Shown: positions 29,101 to 38,130, numbered from the stretch's first letter. The stretch is 64,000 bases of DNA from Opitutus terrae PB90-1 (GCF_000019965.1 NC_010571.1:5527001-5591000); one strand, 5' to 3'. Notes: a model not told the origin generated them from the letters alone. A program made the numbers and translations.

Positions 29101-29434
29101 CACCTATCCGAACCTGTTCGACGCGCATCCGCCCTTCCAGATCGACGGCAACTTCGGTGGCGCAAACGGCATCGCCGAGATGCTGCTGCAATCGCACCGC
29201 GGCGAGATCGAGTTGCTGCCCGCGTTGCCCAAGGCGTGGCCGACGGGTTCCGTCAAGGGCCTGCGCGCGCGTGGCGGATTCGAAGTCGACCTCGCCTGGG
29301 CCAACCAGCAGCTCGTGAGGGTCGAGCTCCGGTCCGCGTCCGGCGGCACGGCGCGCGTGCGCTGCGGCTCGCACACCGCCGAGGTCACCGTGCCCGCGGG
29401 CGGACGGATTCAACTCGGCGCAGAGCTGCGCTAG
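26150..29434 (+). CDS. Esterase / GH95 fusion (alpha-L-fucosidase or alpha-L-galactosidase type)
   Basis: A 1094-residue secreted two-domain enzyme starting at ATG 26150 with a signal peptide of about 21 residues. Residues about 22-290 are an alpha/beta hydrolase of the CE10/BD-FAE type, with the oxyanion motif HGGGW, nucleophile elbow GHSAGG (S140), and a late HGDADKTV and HGLL for the Asp and His. Residues about 345-1094 are GH95, with the [13 protein letters not shown] block (N706, N708) and FQIDGNFGG (D999), matching the catalytic Asn/Asp set of the family. GH95 removes alpha-1,2-fucose or L-galactose, for example from xyloglucan or rhamnogalacturonan side chains; the esterase likely deacetylates the same glycan. 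The linker contains two perfect TTTCACGTAATACGTGAAA palindromes in frame. Confidence 0.92.
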   Translation: MSPLSRLFIFLTLAGLSSLSADVVQRDLVYGEAGGERLLLDAHVPDGAGPFPIAILVHGGGWSGGDKSGSDKPGNGADITPWFAPLTAANYTWFSINYRLAPKHRWPACFDDVQTAIRWAKAHAAEFKGDPKRIALFGHSAGGHLVALAGVLANDDTRIQAVVGYAPVTDFESELPRRGGLSTSLQALHNRDAVVTPEALQLLRDTAPLNHIKPGLPPFLILHGDADKTVFYSQSLEFQKRMRAAGNTCDLITLPGAPHGLLKWSEFAPDYTDRMIAWLDGTLGRSASSNSTAPDANSHFHVIREISSPAPAAPAASAAVPRETDQRHFHVIRENGSAPEEAATAALKLWYRQPAAQWVEALPVGNGRLGAMVFGGIQQERLQLNEDTLWAGGPYDPASPEARAALPEIRRLISAGNYAAAQQLTQGKFMGRPIVQMPYQTVGDLMITQAGSEQVANYRRELDLDTAIARTEYVLGGVTFVREVFASPVDQVIVIRLTASRNPPRPEWGGPLSFTLAFQSPQRATAAADGAELVLSGSNSDAAGIKGRLKFEARARLIVEGGAVVADGTDLQVQGAHAATILLAAATSYRRYDDVSGDPAALNRATLAAVATKPYEAIRAAHVAEHQRLFRRVSLDLGTSYAAQLPTDERVRLSTTSVDPALAALYFQYARYLLISSSRPGSQPANLQGLWNDHVTPPWGSKYTININTEMNYWPAEVANLAECTEPVFSMIRDLTETGTKMAQAQYGARGWVVHHNTDLWRAAAPIDGAFWGMWPTGGAWLCRTAWEHYLYSGDREFLARIYPWLKGAAEFFLDTLVEEPRHRWLVTSPSISPENAHHPGVTISAGPTMDEQIIRDLFSEVITASEQLGVDADFRQKVAAARARLAPNQIGAQGQLQEWVEDWDAIAPEQDHRHVSHLYGLFPSDQIDPRTTPELAAAAKKTLETRGDISTGWAIAWRLNLWTRLADAERAYKILRALLAPERTYPNLFDAHPPFQIDGNFGGANGIAEMLLQSHRGEIELLPALPKAWPTGSVKGLRARGGFEVDLAWANQQLVRVELRSASGGTARVRCGSHTAEVTVPAGGRIQLGAELR
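27047..27065. repeat. Perfect 19-bp palindrome TTTCACGTAATACGTGAAA, linker copy 1
   Basis: A perfect odd-centred palindrome translated as FHVIRE within the esterase-GH95 linker. The same motif occurs at 27132-27154 and, with a C centre, at 38045-38063. Confidence 0.85.
27132..27154. repeat. Palindrome copy 2, extended to 23 bp
   Basis: The same palindrome with arms extended by AT on the left and AT on the right (23 bp perfect). It is translated as FHVIREN. It lies 85 bp from copy 1, with an alanine/proline-rich segment between. Confidence 0.85.
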
Positions 29435-29499
29435 CCTGCCGTCGACCCGCCGCCCGAAGCAACGGCGGACCACGATGCGACTTACAACCGCATTGACGT

Positions 29500-29521
29500 A
29501 GCTCGATCGTCGTTTCGAGCT
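29500..29521. promoter_or_regulatory. Candidate operator upstream of LacI gene (type A, second copy)
   Basis: The inverted repeat AGCTCGA (29500-29506) and TCGAGCT (29515-29521) with an 8-bp spacer sits 35 bp before the GTG start at 29557. A possible -35 (TTGACG at 29493) overlaps the left arm, as expected for a repressor site. Confidence 0.45.
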
Positions 29522-29556
29522 GTCAACCGGACACCCCCTTCGCTCTTCCCCGCTCC

Positions 29557-30612
29557 GTGCCTGCGAACGCCACCCTCCAAGACGTAGCCGATCGCGCCGG
29601 CGTGCATCGCTCCACCGTGGCGCTTGCGCTGCGCGACAGCACGCGCATCTCTGCCACCACGCGCCGACGGGTGCAGGCCATCGCGCAGGAACTGGGCTAT
29701 CAGCTGAATCCCCTCGTCGCCGCGCTGATGAGCACCCGGCGTTCGGGTCATGCGGTGAAGGACGTCGTGCTCGGTTACGTGACCAATTACCCGACGCGTT
29801 ACGGCTGGCGCCCCGAGCATCACGACCGGCCTGACTACTTCCCCGGCGCGGCGCAGCGGGCGCAGGATTTCGGCTACAAGGTCGAGCACTTCTGGCTGCG
29901 CGAGCCGGGCATGAGTCCCGCGCGGTTCGCCGCCATCCTGCGCGCCCGCAGCATCTATGGCCTGATCATCGGCCGACTGCCGCCGGGCGAACACACCCTG
30001 GACCTGCCCTGGACGCAGTTCTCCGCGGTCGCGCTCGGCATGACCCTCCAGTCGCCGCGGCTGCACCATGTGACCGAAAACCATTTCGAGGCCGCCTCCC
30101 TCGCGATGCGCCAGTGCATCGATCGCGGCTACCGCCGGATCGGCTTCGTGTTTTCCGAGGCGAACGACAGCCCGCAAGTCGGCGAACGCTGGCTCAGCGC
30201 CTACGCCGGCGCGTTGCTGCGGCTCGCGTCCGCGGACCGGCTGCCCGTTTGTCCCGGCGACCCGGCCACCGAATCCGATTTCGCCCGCTGGTTCACCAAG
30301 CACCGGCCGGATGCGTTGCTGGTCACGCACGCGCGACCGGTGCTCAGCTGGCTGCGCGCGCTGGGCCGTGAAGTGCCGCGCGATGTCGGGCTCATTGACC
30401 TCGCCGGCGATCATCCGGAACTCGACTGCGCCGGCGTCTATTGCGGCGCGGACCGGATCGGGGCGGTCGCGGTCGAGATGTTGATCGGCTTACTGCATCG
30501 CAGCGAAATCGGCGTGCCCGCGTTGCGACACGAAATCCTGCTCACTGGCGAATGGCGCGAAGGACTCACGCTCCCGCCGCGACGGGACGTTGAGGAACAG
30601 AGAAAGAAGTGA
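29557..30612 (+). CDS. LacI-family transcriptional regulator (type A paralogue)
   Basis: A 351-residue LacI regulator starting at GTG 29557, which puts the helix-turn-helix (TLQDVADRAGVHRSTVALAL) at residue 6. The sensor domain has YVTNYPTRYGWRPEHHDR, GLIIGRLPPGEHTLDL and LHHVTENHF, all shared closely with the regulator at 9328, so the two are recent paralogues probably sensing related sugars. It stands between the esterase-GH95 gene and a GH28 gene. A 7-bp inverted repeat lies upstream. It most probably controls adjacent pectin genes; ligand and targets are unproven. Confidence 0.92.
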   Translation: MPANATLQDVADRAGVHRSTVALALRDSTRISATTRRRVQAIAQELGYQLNPLVAALMSTRRSGHAVKDVVLGYVTNYPTRYGWRPEHHDRPDYFPGAAQRAQDFGYKVEHFWLREPGMSPARFAAILRARSIYGLIIGRLPPGEHTLDLPWTQFSAVALGMTLQSPRLHHVTENHFEAASLAMRQCIDRGYRRIGFVFSEANDSPQVGERWLSAYAGALLRLASADRLPVCPGDPATESDFARWFTKHRPDALLVTHARPVLSWLRALGREVPRDVGLIDLAGDHPELDCAGVYCGADRIGAVAVEMLIGLLHRSEIGVPALRHEILLTGEWREGLTLPPRRDVEEQRKK

Positions 30613-30835
30613 CGGCACTCAGGTAGGGCGCGTCCTGCTGGCCAGCAGAACGCTCCGCGCCGCGAGTACCTCTGGTCGTCGCAGCGGTCCCGCGGCCGCG
30701 GGACCACCCCACTCGGCGTCACTGCTTCGGGTAAGTTTCGGTAGAAACGATCCGAAAACCTCGCGCCATAGGAACGCCTCTCCGAGGCGCCCGCAGGCTC
30801 CCGCGCTACATTCCCCCCACCCCGCCCTCTTCCCA
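30613..30835. other. Intergenic region with perfect NotI-core palindrome
   Basis: No gene. It holds GTAGGGCGCGTCCTGCTGGC at about 30623, a perfect 20-bp palindrome GGTCCCGCGGCCGCGGGACC at 30686-30705, and a hairpin GGCGTTCC-like segment near 30771. These look like dispersed repeats. Confidence 0.55.
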
Positions 30836-30867
30836 TTCGACAATGCGCACGCGCCTCGCCCTTGCGG
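30836..30867 (+). promoter_or_regulatory. Box A and -35 of the GH28 gene
   Basis: TTCGACAATGCGCAC at 30836 is followed 26 bp later by TTGCGG at 30862-30867. Box and spacing match receptor 4 exactly (26 bp). The -10 would fall near TCTGGA at 30885, a poor match, only about 14 bp before the ATG, which implies a very short or absent leader. Confidence 0.5.
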
Positions 30868-30903
30868 CGCGTCCGTCGCTCGCATCTGGAATGACCCGCC
30901 CCC

Positions 30904-32535
30904 ATGCGATTCTTCCCCGCCGCATTCATCGTCGTTTCCGGGCTCCTCGGCCCGTTGTTCGGCGCGACCGTTCAGCCCTCCGCCGAGCCGGAACCCATCG
31001 CGCCAATTCGCGCGCCGTTCCCGATGCCGCAACTCGCCCGGCCGACCTTCCCCGCGCGCGTCGAGGACATTCGCGATCATGGCGCCGTCCCCGGCGGCAA
31101 AACGAAGAACACCGCCGCGTTTGCCCAGGCGATCGCCGCCTGCGCCGAAGCCGGCGGCGGCCGCGTGCTCGTCCCCGCGGGGCGCTGGCTGACCGGCCCG
31201 ATTCACCTGCGCAGCAACATCGAACTGCATCTCGCCCAGGACGCCGAAGTGATTTTCAGCGACCGGTTCGAGGATTACCTGCCGGTCGTGCTCGTCCGGG
31301 TTGGCGGCATCGAGCTCTACAACTACTCGCCGTTCATCTACGCGCGCGACTGCACCAACGTCGCGATCACCGGCCCCGGCCGGCTCAACGGCAATTCGCA
31401 GCGCTGGTGGGCCTGGAAAACCAAGGAGACGAAGCGCATCTTCAGGCTCGCCCCCGACGGCGTCCCGGTCGAGCAGCGGATCTTCGGCACGCCCGAGGCC
31501 GCCATCCGGCCGAACTTCGTCGTGTTCTTCAACTGCCGCAACGTGCTCATGGAGGGCTTCACCATCGGCGGCGGACCCAACTGGACGATCCATCCCGTTT
31601 ACTCGGAAAACATCATCATCCGCCGCGTCCACGTCCTCACCGAGGGGCCGAACAACGACGGCATCGACCCCGATTCCTGCCGCAACGTGCTCATTGAACA
31701 CTGCGTCTTCGACACCGGCGATGACTGCGTCGTCCTCAAGTCCGGTTACAACGAGGATGGCTGGCGCGTCGCCCGCCCGACCGAGAACGTCGTCATGCGC
31801 TGGTGTTCGAGCGCGCGCGGCCACGGTGGACTCGTCGTCGGCAGCGAGATGTCCGGCGACGTCCGCAATGTCTACATGCACGACTGCGACTTCGCCGGCA
31901 CCGATCGCGCCGTCCGGATCAAATCGCGCCGCGGCCGCGGTGGCGTCGTGGAAAACATCTGGGCCGAAAATCTGCGCGTTCGCGACATGCAGCAGGAGGT
32001 CGTCATTCTCAACATGGACTACGGCGCCGATCGCAACCAGGCGTTCACCGAAAAACCGCCGCTGTTCCGCAACATTCACGTGCGTCGCGTCACCGCCGAC
32101 GGCGCGCCCGCCGCCATCCGCATCGCCGGACTCGCCGACTCGCCGATCGAGCACGTCACCTTCGAGGATCTGACGATCCAGTCGACCCGCGGCGTCATCG
32201 CCCAGCATGTCCGCGGACTCACCTTCGCGAATGTCGCGATCGGGCCGCGTATCGGCCCGGTGTTCGAGCTCACCGACGCGCAGGACGTGCTCGTCCGGAC
32301 CCGTGGCACGGGCGTCCCGCCCGTGGCTACAGCCACCGACACGCCTGCCAGTGCTCCGCGGAATGCGTTCCTGCAGGTCGCGGGCGCCCGTTCGGACAAC
32401 ATCCGAATCGAAACCGCTGTCGCCGACGCGACTCCCGCCATTCAGCGCGCAGACGACGTCGCCCCCGACGCGGTCAGCATCGTTCCGTTGTCCGCCGACC
32501 CCGCCGTCGTCCCGGAGGCGTGGCCGCAGTTTTAG
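30904..32535 (+). CDS. GH28 polygalacturonase-family enzyme
   Basis: A 543-residue secreted enzyme with a signal peptide of about 20 residues from ATG 30904. The beta-helix begins with VEDIRDHGAVPGGKTKNTAA, and GH28 catalytic blocks are complete: N250-N-D252, D273-D274, G-H307-G and R338-I-K340. It hydrolyses galacturonan or rhamnogalacturonan, the exact linkage not being readable. It resembles the GH28 half of the fusion at the left edge but carries its own signal peptide. The C-terminal region includes an in-frame dispersed palindrome (32303-32325) and a low-complexity tail. The LacI gene follows 42 bp later. Confidence 0.93.
   Translation: MRFFPAAFIVVSGLLGPLFGATVQPSAEPEPIAPIRAPFPMPQLARPTFPARVEDIRDHGAVPGGKTKNTAAFAQAIAACAEAGGGRVLVPAGRWLTGPIHLRSNIELHLAQDAEVIFSDRFEDYLPVVLVRVGGIELYNYSPFIYARDCTNVAITGPGRLNGNSQRWWAWKTKETKRIFRLAPDGVPVEQRIFGTPEAAIRPNFVVFFNCRNVLMEGFTIGGGPNWTIHPVYSENIIIRRVHVLTEGPNNDGIDPDSCRNVLIEHCVFDTGDDCVVLKSGYNEDGWRVARPTENVVMRWCSSARGHGGLVVGSEMSGDVRNVYMHDCDFAGTDRAVRIKSRRGRGGVVENIWAENLRVRDMQQEVVILNMDYGADRNQAFTEKPPLFRNIHVRRVTADGAPAAIRIAGLADSPIEHVTFEDLTIQSTRGVIAQHVRGLTFANVAIGPRIGPVFELTDAQDVLVRTRGTGVPPVATATDTPASAPRNAFLQVAGARSDNIRIETAVADATPAIQRADDVAPDAVSIVPLSADPAVVPEAWPQF
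32303..32325 (+). repeat. In-frame copy of the GTGGCACGGGCGTCCCGCCC palindrome
   Basis: The same 23-bp element as at 24351, here translated as RGTGVPPVA near the GH28 C-terminus, in a different reading phase from the other coding copy. Confidence 0.75.
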
Positions 32536-32577
32536 GTCCCCGCCCTTCCTGCCCTCGCCTCACTCAGGTTCACCGCC

Positions 32578-33621
32578 GTGCGCTTGAAAGCCACCCTCGA
32601 TGACGTCGCCCGGACCGCCGGGGTTCACCGCAGCACGGTGTCGCTCTCGCTGCGCGATCACCCGCGCATTCCGGTGCGTACCCGCGAACGCGTGAAAGCC
32701 GTCGCCCGTGAACTCGGCTACCAGATTGATCCGCTTGTCGCGGCGTTGATGCAGCTCCGGCGTTCCCCGCGGCCGCACCAAGCTCCTGCCCTCGCTTTCG
32801 TGCGGCTTGGCCCGCCGAACGCGACCCTCGCGCCCGGTGACATCGACTACCTTCCGGGTGCCGCGGCCCGGGCCCGCGAATGCGGGTTTCGGCTGCTGCG
32901 CTTCGACGACAGGGACGCCGCCGCCCGGCCGCTGGCCGACGAATTCTCCGTCCGTGGCATCAAGGGCGCGCTCATCGATTCGACCGCCGCGACGGGGCGC
33001 GCGGAGTTGCTCACGGGCGACGGCTTTTCCTGTCTCTCGATCGGGCCGCAGGTCACGCCGTCGCTGCATCACGTGGCGGAAAATCATTTCGACGCCGTCG
33101 GCGAGGCGCTTCAGCGCGCGGCGGAGCGCGGCTACTCGCGGATCGGATACGTCCCGGCCGCGCCGACGGCGGCGTGGCGTGCCGAGCGCGCACTCGGCGC
33201 CTATACGATCCACCAGTTGCGGCAGCCGGCCGGCGCCCGGCTGCCGGCCTGCCCCGGGAGTCCCGCCACGTATTCACTTTTCGAGCCGTGGTTCCTCGCG
33301 CACGCGCCGGCCGCGCTGCTCACCGACGATCCCGCGCTCGTGCGCGATTGGCTGCGGCAATTGGGACGACGCGTGCCCGACGACGTCGGGCTCGTGAGCG
33401 TGCGGGCGGGTGGCGAGGCCGATTGCAGCGGTTTCTATCCCGATCCCGCCATCACCGGGGCGTTCGCGGTGGACGCGCTCCTCGATCTGATGCGCCAGCA
33501 CGAAACGGGTATTCCCGCGGTCGCATACGAAATCCTGCTCGGCGCGGCCTGGCGCGAGCACGACACGCTGCCGCTGCGTGCACCCGCCGCCGTATGCCCC
33601 GTGGCGTCGTCCTCGGCGTGA
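32578..33621 (+). CDS. LacI-family transcriptional regulator (type B)
   Basis: A 347-residue LacI regulator from GTG 32578, with helix-turn-helix TLDDVARTAGVHRSTVSLSL at residue 6. The sensor domain keeps LHHVAENHFDAVGEALQ but lacks the YVTNYPTRYGW signature and is more diverged, so it may sense a different ligand. It starts 42 bp after the GH28 gene and is probably in the same transcript. The next gene is TonB receptor 4, 700 bp downstream. Target genes are unproven. Confidence 0.9.
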   Translation: MRLKATLDDVARTAGVHRSTVSLSLRDHPRIPVRTRERVKAVARELGYQIDPLVAALMQLRRSPRPHQAPALAFVRLGPPNATLAPGDIDYLPGAAARARECGFRLLRFDDRDAAARPLADEFSVRGIKGALIDSTAATGRAELLTGDGFSCLSIGPQVTPSLHHVAENHFDAVGEALQRAAERGYSRIGYVPAAPTAAWRAERALGAYTIHQLRQPAGARLPACPGSPATYSLFEPWFLAHAPAALLTDDPALVRDWLRQLGRRVPDDVGLVSVRAGGEADCSGFYPDPAITGAFAVDALLDLMRQHETGIPAVAYEILLGAAWREHDTLPLRAPAAVCPVASSSA

Positions 33622-34094
33622 GGCGCAGACGCTGAGCCGGCCTCGTGCAGTCGGAAGTGGAGCCCGACGTCCTCGTCGGGCTGGTTTGAGAGGAACGTAC
33701 TTGAAGCCCGATGGGGACATCGGGGTCCACCATTTGGTCGGTACATTTTCCGCGAACGGAGAGCCCCACGACATCGTCCCGGCTTGGTTCCGCGGCTCCT
33801 TGAAATCGAAAAGGACCGCAGAATGCACCGAAGCTCTTCTGTGTTTTTTGTGCCTCTTGTGGCCATGCCCACGATGATTCGTCACGACCGCGCCTCACAG
33901 TCTAGCGACTATCCGAAAACCTGTCGCGATCGCCGATTTCCCCGGTAGGGCCGGTGCTCGCCGCCGGCCGGGAACGCGTTTGGTCCTCCGTTTTATTTCA
34001 CGGCTACCGGCCAGCGGCAGCCCTACAACTTGCACCGCGCGGTTTCCGGGCAGCCTCTAAAGCGATCGGGGACAAAACCCTTTGCGCGCGCGAA
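33622..34094. other. Repeat-rich intergenic region
   Basis: No convincing gene; the 99-codon frame crossing 33578-33877 has no protein-like features. It holds a hairpin GTGGAGCCCGACGTCC near 33657, a low-complexity stretch CTGTGTTTTTTGTGCCTCTT near 33838, and a long inverted repeat family member at 33945-34027 that starts GTAGGGCCGG and ends GCGGCAGCCCTAC. The last is repeated inside the GH43 gene at 40701-40797. Confidence 0.6.
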
Positions 34095-34149
34095 TTCGAC
34101 AATGCGCGCGTTGCAGCCGCTTGAGCCGGCGGGACGCCGGGATTGCCAT
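34095..34149 (+). promoter_or_regulatory. Promoter module of TonB receptor 4
   Basis: Box A TTCGACAATGCGCGC at 34095, -35 TTGAGC at 34121-34126 (26 bp on), 17-bp spacer, -10 TGCCAT at 34144-34149. The -10 and spacer are identical in type to receptors 1-3 although the rest of the leader is not alignable, so the match points to selection. The leader to the ATG at 34323 is about 165 nt. Confidence 0.7.
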
Positions 34150-34322
34150 CCGGCGTTCGCTCCGCGCGCGGTCTCCGCCGTGCGATGCTTCCCCCTCAAC
34201 CCCCAGTGATAGCAGAACCAAACCCGTTCGCGTGATTTCGCTCCGCGGCTGCGCTGCGCATCCGCCCTCGATCGAGCCCGCGCGCGCGGCTGGTTGGCCA
34301 ACCTCCTCAGCTTATTCCAGAC

Positions 34323-37300
34323 ATGAACCGTAGACCAAGCCACCACCGTCTCCGCACGCCCCTCGCCGCATCCTTCTTGTTCTGCGCGGCCGCGGCACTC
34401 GCTCAAACCGCCACGCCCGCAGCCGACGCCAGCGCCAAAGAAGACGAGGCGATCATCCTCTCGCCGTTCGAAGTCGTCGCCGACACCAAGGGCTACTACT
34501 CCGCGAACACGATGTCCGGCACCCGCTTCAACACGAAGCTGCAGGACCTCGGCGCTTCCGTCAGCGTCATGACGACGGAGCAGATGCACGACTTCGCGAT
34601 GACCGACCTCAACGACGTGTTCCTTTACATGGCCGGCGTCGAGGGCACGGGCACCTACTCGGACTTCGTGACCAACCGCAACGGCGAGGTTCTCGACAAC
34701 GTCTCGATGAACCCGACCCAGGCCAATCGCATCCGCGGCATCTCTGCCGCCAACATCTCGTATGGCAACTTCGAGACGATGGCCCGCACGCCGCTCGATC
34801 CGCTGGTCCTCGAGGGCGTCGAGGTCAACCGCGGTCCCAACGCGAACGTCTTCGGCCTCGGCAATCCGTCCGGCACGGTCAATCAGGTCCCGGTCTCGGC
34901 CAATTTGACGCGCGACCGCATGACCGTGGAAGCCCGCGTCGACGACTGGGACGGCCATCGCGCCAGCGTCGACGTGAACAAGGTCGTGTTGAAGCACAAG
35001 CTCGCCCTCCGTTTCAGCGCGCTGGACCAGGAGGAAGGCTTCGTCCGCAAACCGTCGGGCATCGATACCCGCCGCTACAACGGCATGATCCGTTTCCAGC
35101 CGTTCAAGAATACCACGATCAACGCCTCCTATCTCTACTACGAGAGCGAGGGTCGCCGGCCCAACTACGCCACGCCCCGCGACTTTGCCTCTTACTGGTT
35201 CGAGAGCGGCAAGCCGGGCTGGGATCCCGTGCGCCAGATGATCGTCAAGGCCGACGGCACCACCTACGGTCCGTTCGTCAACGACAACTTCCTGAACACC
35301 GACATCGGCTACGCGCTGCAACGCTCGGGTGGCCAGTTCCAGCGCAGCAACGTCTTCGTCGATCGCGACGGCATCACCTACTGGACCACGCCGACCAACA
35401 ACACCGGCACCACCCCCGCCGCCAACACCGGCACCGGCGCCAATTTCATCCGTCTCCTCGGGTCGAGCCCCGGGCCCGGCGGCGCCACCGGCAAGTTCAC
35501 CAACCAGCCGCTCTTCAAGGCCGTCCCCGGCGTTTCCAACAAGGACATCTACGACTACGAAAACATCAACCTGGCGTCGCCCGACTATCGCTGGGATGAG
35601 AGCGAGACCTATCTGGTCACGCTGGACCAGTTGTTCCTCAACACGCCCACCCAGACCCTCGCCGCGCAGCTCGGTTTCTTCCGCGAGGACGCCGATCGCT
35701 ATCAGCAGTTCCCCGTCGGCAATGCCGGCGGCGGCGGCCAGAACGGCCAGCTCTGGGTCGACGTGAACAAATTCAATCTCGACGGCTCGGTGAATCCGAA
35801 CTTCGGCCGCACGTACATCGGCGTCGGTGAGCCGGTCTACTCGTACTATCCGGAAAAGTGGGACACCTATCGCGGCCAGCTCGCCTACCGCTACGATTTC
35901 ACCCAGTCGGATCGCTGGACGAAGTGGCTCGGCACGCATCAGCTTACGGGCTACTCCGAGTACAAGTACCGCCTCGCCCGGAAATACTCCTACCGCGACA
36001 CGATCACGTCGGATCATCCTTGGTTGGCGGAGGGCCAGCCCGGCGTCGTCGGGAATTTTGCCCGCGCCAATCAGGCCAACATCACCGGCGGTCCGCAGGC
36101 GGGCCCGAACATCATTCGCGAGTTCTACCGGTTCTACGTTGGCGACGATCAGGGCGGCGACATCGACTACGCGCCCGGCCAGATCATCCCCGGTACCTAC
36201 GACTTCGTCTGGGGCACGACCGGCAACTGGCGGCATGAGAAGACCACCCTTGGACAACTGGCCACCACCAACAACACCGGCGGTCCGAACAACCTGAAGC
36301 GCATCATCAAGACCAACGGCGGCGTGATCCAGAGCCACTGGCTCGACGGCAAGTTCGTCTCCACCTTCGGCCTTCGCCAGGACCTGGTCTACGCGAAGCA
36401 GGGCATGACCCCGCAGCAGCTGCTCAACAACAACACCGAGCACGACTTCAAGCAGATCAACTCCTGGGAGCCGGACTACCGCTACAGCAGCGGCAAGACC
36501 AAGACCATGCAGTTCGTCGCCCGCCCGTTCCGCGATCTCGGTTTCGTGAATCGCTGGGCTCAGGGCACCGGCTTCACCCGGTTCTTCGGCACGCTCCTTC
36601 GCGATTCAGCGATCACCTATAACAAGTCCGACAACTTCATCCCCGCGCCGCCGGCCATCGACCTGTTCCTCAACCCGCTGCCGAATCAAACCGGCGAGGG
36701 CGAGGACATCGGCGTTTGGTTGAACATGTTCGACAACAAGCTCGTCGTTCGCGTCAACCACTACGACAACACGCAGATCAACGCCCGCGATGGCGACGCC
36801 AACACGATCGCCCAACGCGTGCTCCGGCTCGAGTTCTATGCCAACGACCGCCACCAGTTGTTCAACCGCGCCCGCGACTGGCACCTGCTGCAAAATCCCG
36901 CGGCCCCCGTCGGCCAGGCGGAAGACTCCGCCCTGCAGCTGATGAAGTTGTCCCGCGGTCAATTCGACCTGCTGCTGGACAACGCCAACGCCGGCACGCT
37001 CGCCGCCACCAACGACATCCAGGCGAAGGGTACGGAAATCGAAATCAACTACAACCCCACGTCCTACTGGACGATCTCCGCCAACGGCGAGGAGAAGCGC
37101 TCCATCAACCAGAACGTCTCTTCGACGGTGCAGGACTGGATCGATCTGCGCATGCCCATCTGGACCTCGGTCGTCGACCCGATCAGCGATCCCAACATGA
37201 TCCTGGGCACGGATCGAAACACTCAGGGTTGGGCGACCGATGCCACCAATCCGAACCGCCTCTGGTGGCTCCACCGCTACGGCGGCGGCTCGCAGAGCCC

Positions 37301-37772
37301 AGCCGAAAACTTCGCGGTCAACGTCGAGGCGCCGTGGTCCGTCATCCGCGAGACCGAGGGCAAGGCCCGTCCGCAGGTCCGGCGCTACGCCGCCCGGCTG
37401 AGCACGAACTTCCGGCTCGAAGGCATCACCAGCCACAAGCTGCTCAAGAAGTTCAGCGTCGGTGGCGCCTTCCGCTGGGAGGACAAGGGCGCGATCGGTT
37501 ATTACGGCGTGGCCGACAGCCAAGGCATCTATCGCAGCCTCGACGCCAATCGTCCGATCTGGTCTGACGCCACCACCGACATCGACGCGTTCATCACGTA
37601 TCGGACGAAGCTGTTCCACGACCGCGTGGGCGCGACGTTCCGGCTCAACGTGCGCAATCTCACGCGCGGCGGCGAACTGCAGCCGACCGATGCTCTGCCG
37701 GATGGCACGCCGCTGACCTTTCGCATCATCGACCCGCGTCAGTTCATTCTGACCGCCAGCTTCGATCTCTAG
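34323..37772 (+). CDS. TonB-dependent outer-membrane receptor 4
   Basis: A 1149-residue receptor with signal peptide from ATG 34323, AIILSPFEVV (about residues 43-52), plug motifs YYSANTMSGTRFNT and NANVFGLGNPSGT, barrel motif GTEIEINYNPTSYWTI, and C-terminal strand QFILTASFDL. It is more distant from receptors 1-3 than they are from one another, but of the same subfamily. It stands alone with its own promoter module and terminator, before an MFS transporter and a GH43 enzyme. Function is TonB-dependent uptake; a plant-cell-wall oligosaccharide is inferred. Confidence 0.95.
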   Translation: MNRRPSHHRLRTPLAASFLFCAAAALAQTATPAADASAKEDEAIILSPFEVVADTKGYYSANTMSGTRFNTKLQDLGASVSVMTTEQMHDFAMTDLNDVFLYMAGVEGTGTYSDFVTNRNGEVLDNVSMNPTQANRIRGISAANISYGNFETMARTPLDPLVLEGVEVNRGPNANVFGLGNPSGTVNQVPVSANLTRDRMTVEARVDDWDGHRASVDVNKVVLKHKLALRFSALDQEEGFVRKPSGIDTRRYNGMIRFQPFKNTTINASYLYYESEGRRPNYATPRDFASYWFESGKPGWDPVRQMIVKADGTTYGPFVNDNFLNTDIGYALQRSGGQFQRSNVFVDRDGITYWTTPTNNTGTTPAANTGTGANFIRLLGSSPGPGGATGKFTNQPLFKAVPGVSNKDIYDYENINLASPDYRWDESETYLVTLDQLFLNTPTQTLAAQLGFFREDADRYQQFPVGNAGGGGQNGQLWVDVNKFNLDGSVNPNFGRTYIGVGEPVYSYYPEKWDTYRGQLAYRYDFTQSDRWTKWLGTHQLTGYSEYKYRLARKYSYRDTITSDHPWLAEGQPGVVGNFARANQANITGGPQAGPNIIREFYRFYVGDDQGGDIDYAPGQIIPGTYDFVWGTTGNWRHEKTTLGQLATTNNTGGPNNLKRIIKTNGGVIQSHWLDGKFVSTFGLRQDLVYAKQGMTPQQLLNNNTEHDFKQINSWEPDYRYSSGKTKTMQFVARPFRDLGFVNRWAQGTGFTRFFGTLLRDSAITYNKSDNFIPAPPAIDLFLNPLPNQTGEGEDIGVWLNMFDNKLVVRVNHYDNTQINARDGDANTIAQRVLRLEFYANDRHQLFNRARDWHLLQNPAAPVGQAEDSALQLMKLSRGQFDLLLDNANAGTLAATNDIQAKGTEIEINYNPTSYWTISANGEEKRSINQNVSSTVQDWIDLRMPIWTSVVDPISDPNMILGTDRNTQGWATDATNPNRLWWLHRYGGGSQSPAENFAVNVEAPWSVIRETEGKARPQVRRYAARLSTNFRLEGITSHKLLKKFSVGGAFRWEDKGAIGYYGVADSQGIYRSLDANRPIWSDATTDIDAFITYRTKLFHDRVGATFRLNVRNLTRGGELQPTDALPDGTPLTFRIIDPRQFILTASFDL

Positions 37773-37790
37773 TTTTGGTGTCTGTTTGCG

Positions 37791-37823
37791 GCGGCGCCGG
37801 TCGTTCCCGGCGCCGCTTTTTTT
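37791..37823 (+). terminator. Intrinsic terminator of receptor 4
   Basis: A 10-bp stem (GCGGCGCCGG at 37791-37800 with CCGGCGCCGC at 37807-37816), 6-nt loop, then seven T residues. Confidence 0.92.
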
Positions 37824-38130
37824 CGCCCCGGCCCTCCCTGCTGTTTTCGGAGCTCGCCCACCCTCGCTCCCATGCGCCGTCTGCATTCGCGTCGCCCGCC
37901 CTCCATGGTGAGAGCGCCGCTCGCTGCGCCCTTGCCGATTCCCTCTCGCGCGATCGCCTGGCCGCTCGCGTGCGTCACCGTCTTCTCGCTCCTCTGCGGC
38001 GCTGCCCTCCGTCCGCCGCACCTGTCGCAGCCGCCCCGGGCGATTTTCACGTACTACGTGAAACCAGCCCGGCCTCAACCCGCGCACCACGCCCGAGCTC
38101 GCAACGGGCGCCCGCCGAGCCTTGAACCGA
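37824..38130. other. Intergenic region before the second MFS gene
   Basis: An 89-codon plus-strand frame (37872-38141) with one hydrophobic stretch is present but has arginine/proline-rich shadow-like composition, so it is not called. The region contains the third TTTCACGTACTACGTGAAA palindrome. Confidence 0.5.
38045..38063. repeat. Perfect 19-bp palindrome TTTCACGTACTACGTGAAA
   Basis: The same arms as the two palindromes in the esterase-GH95 linker, with C instead of A at the centre. It is intergenic here, 68 bp upstream of the box A of the MFS gene. Confidence 0.8.

Noticed and set aside
33578-33877. A 99-codon plus-strand frame in the gap before receptor 4
   Set aside because: It overlaps the LacI 3' end, crosses dispersed repeats and has no protein-like hydrophobic or domain pattern.
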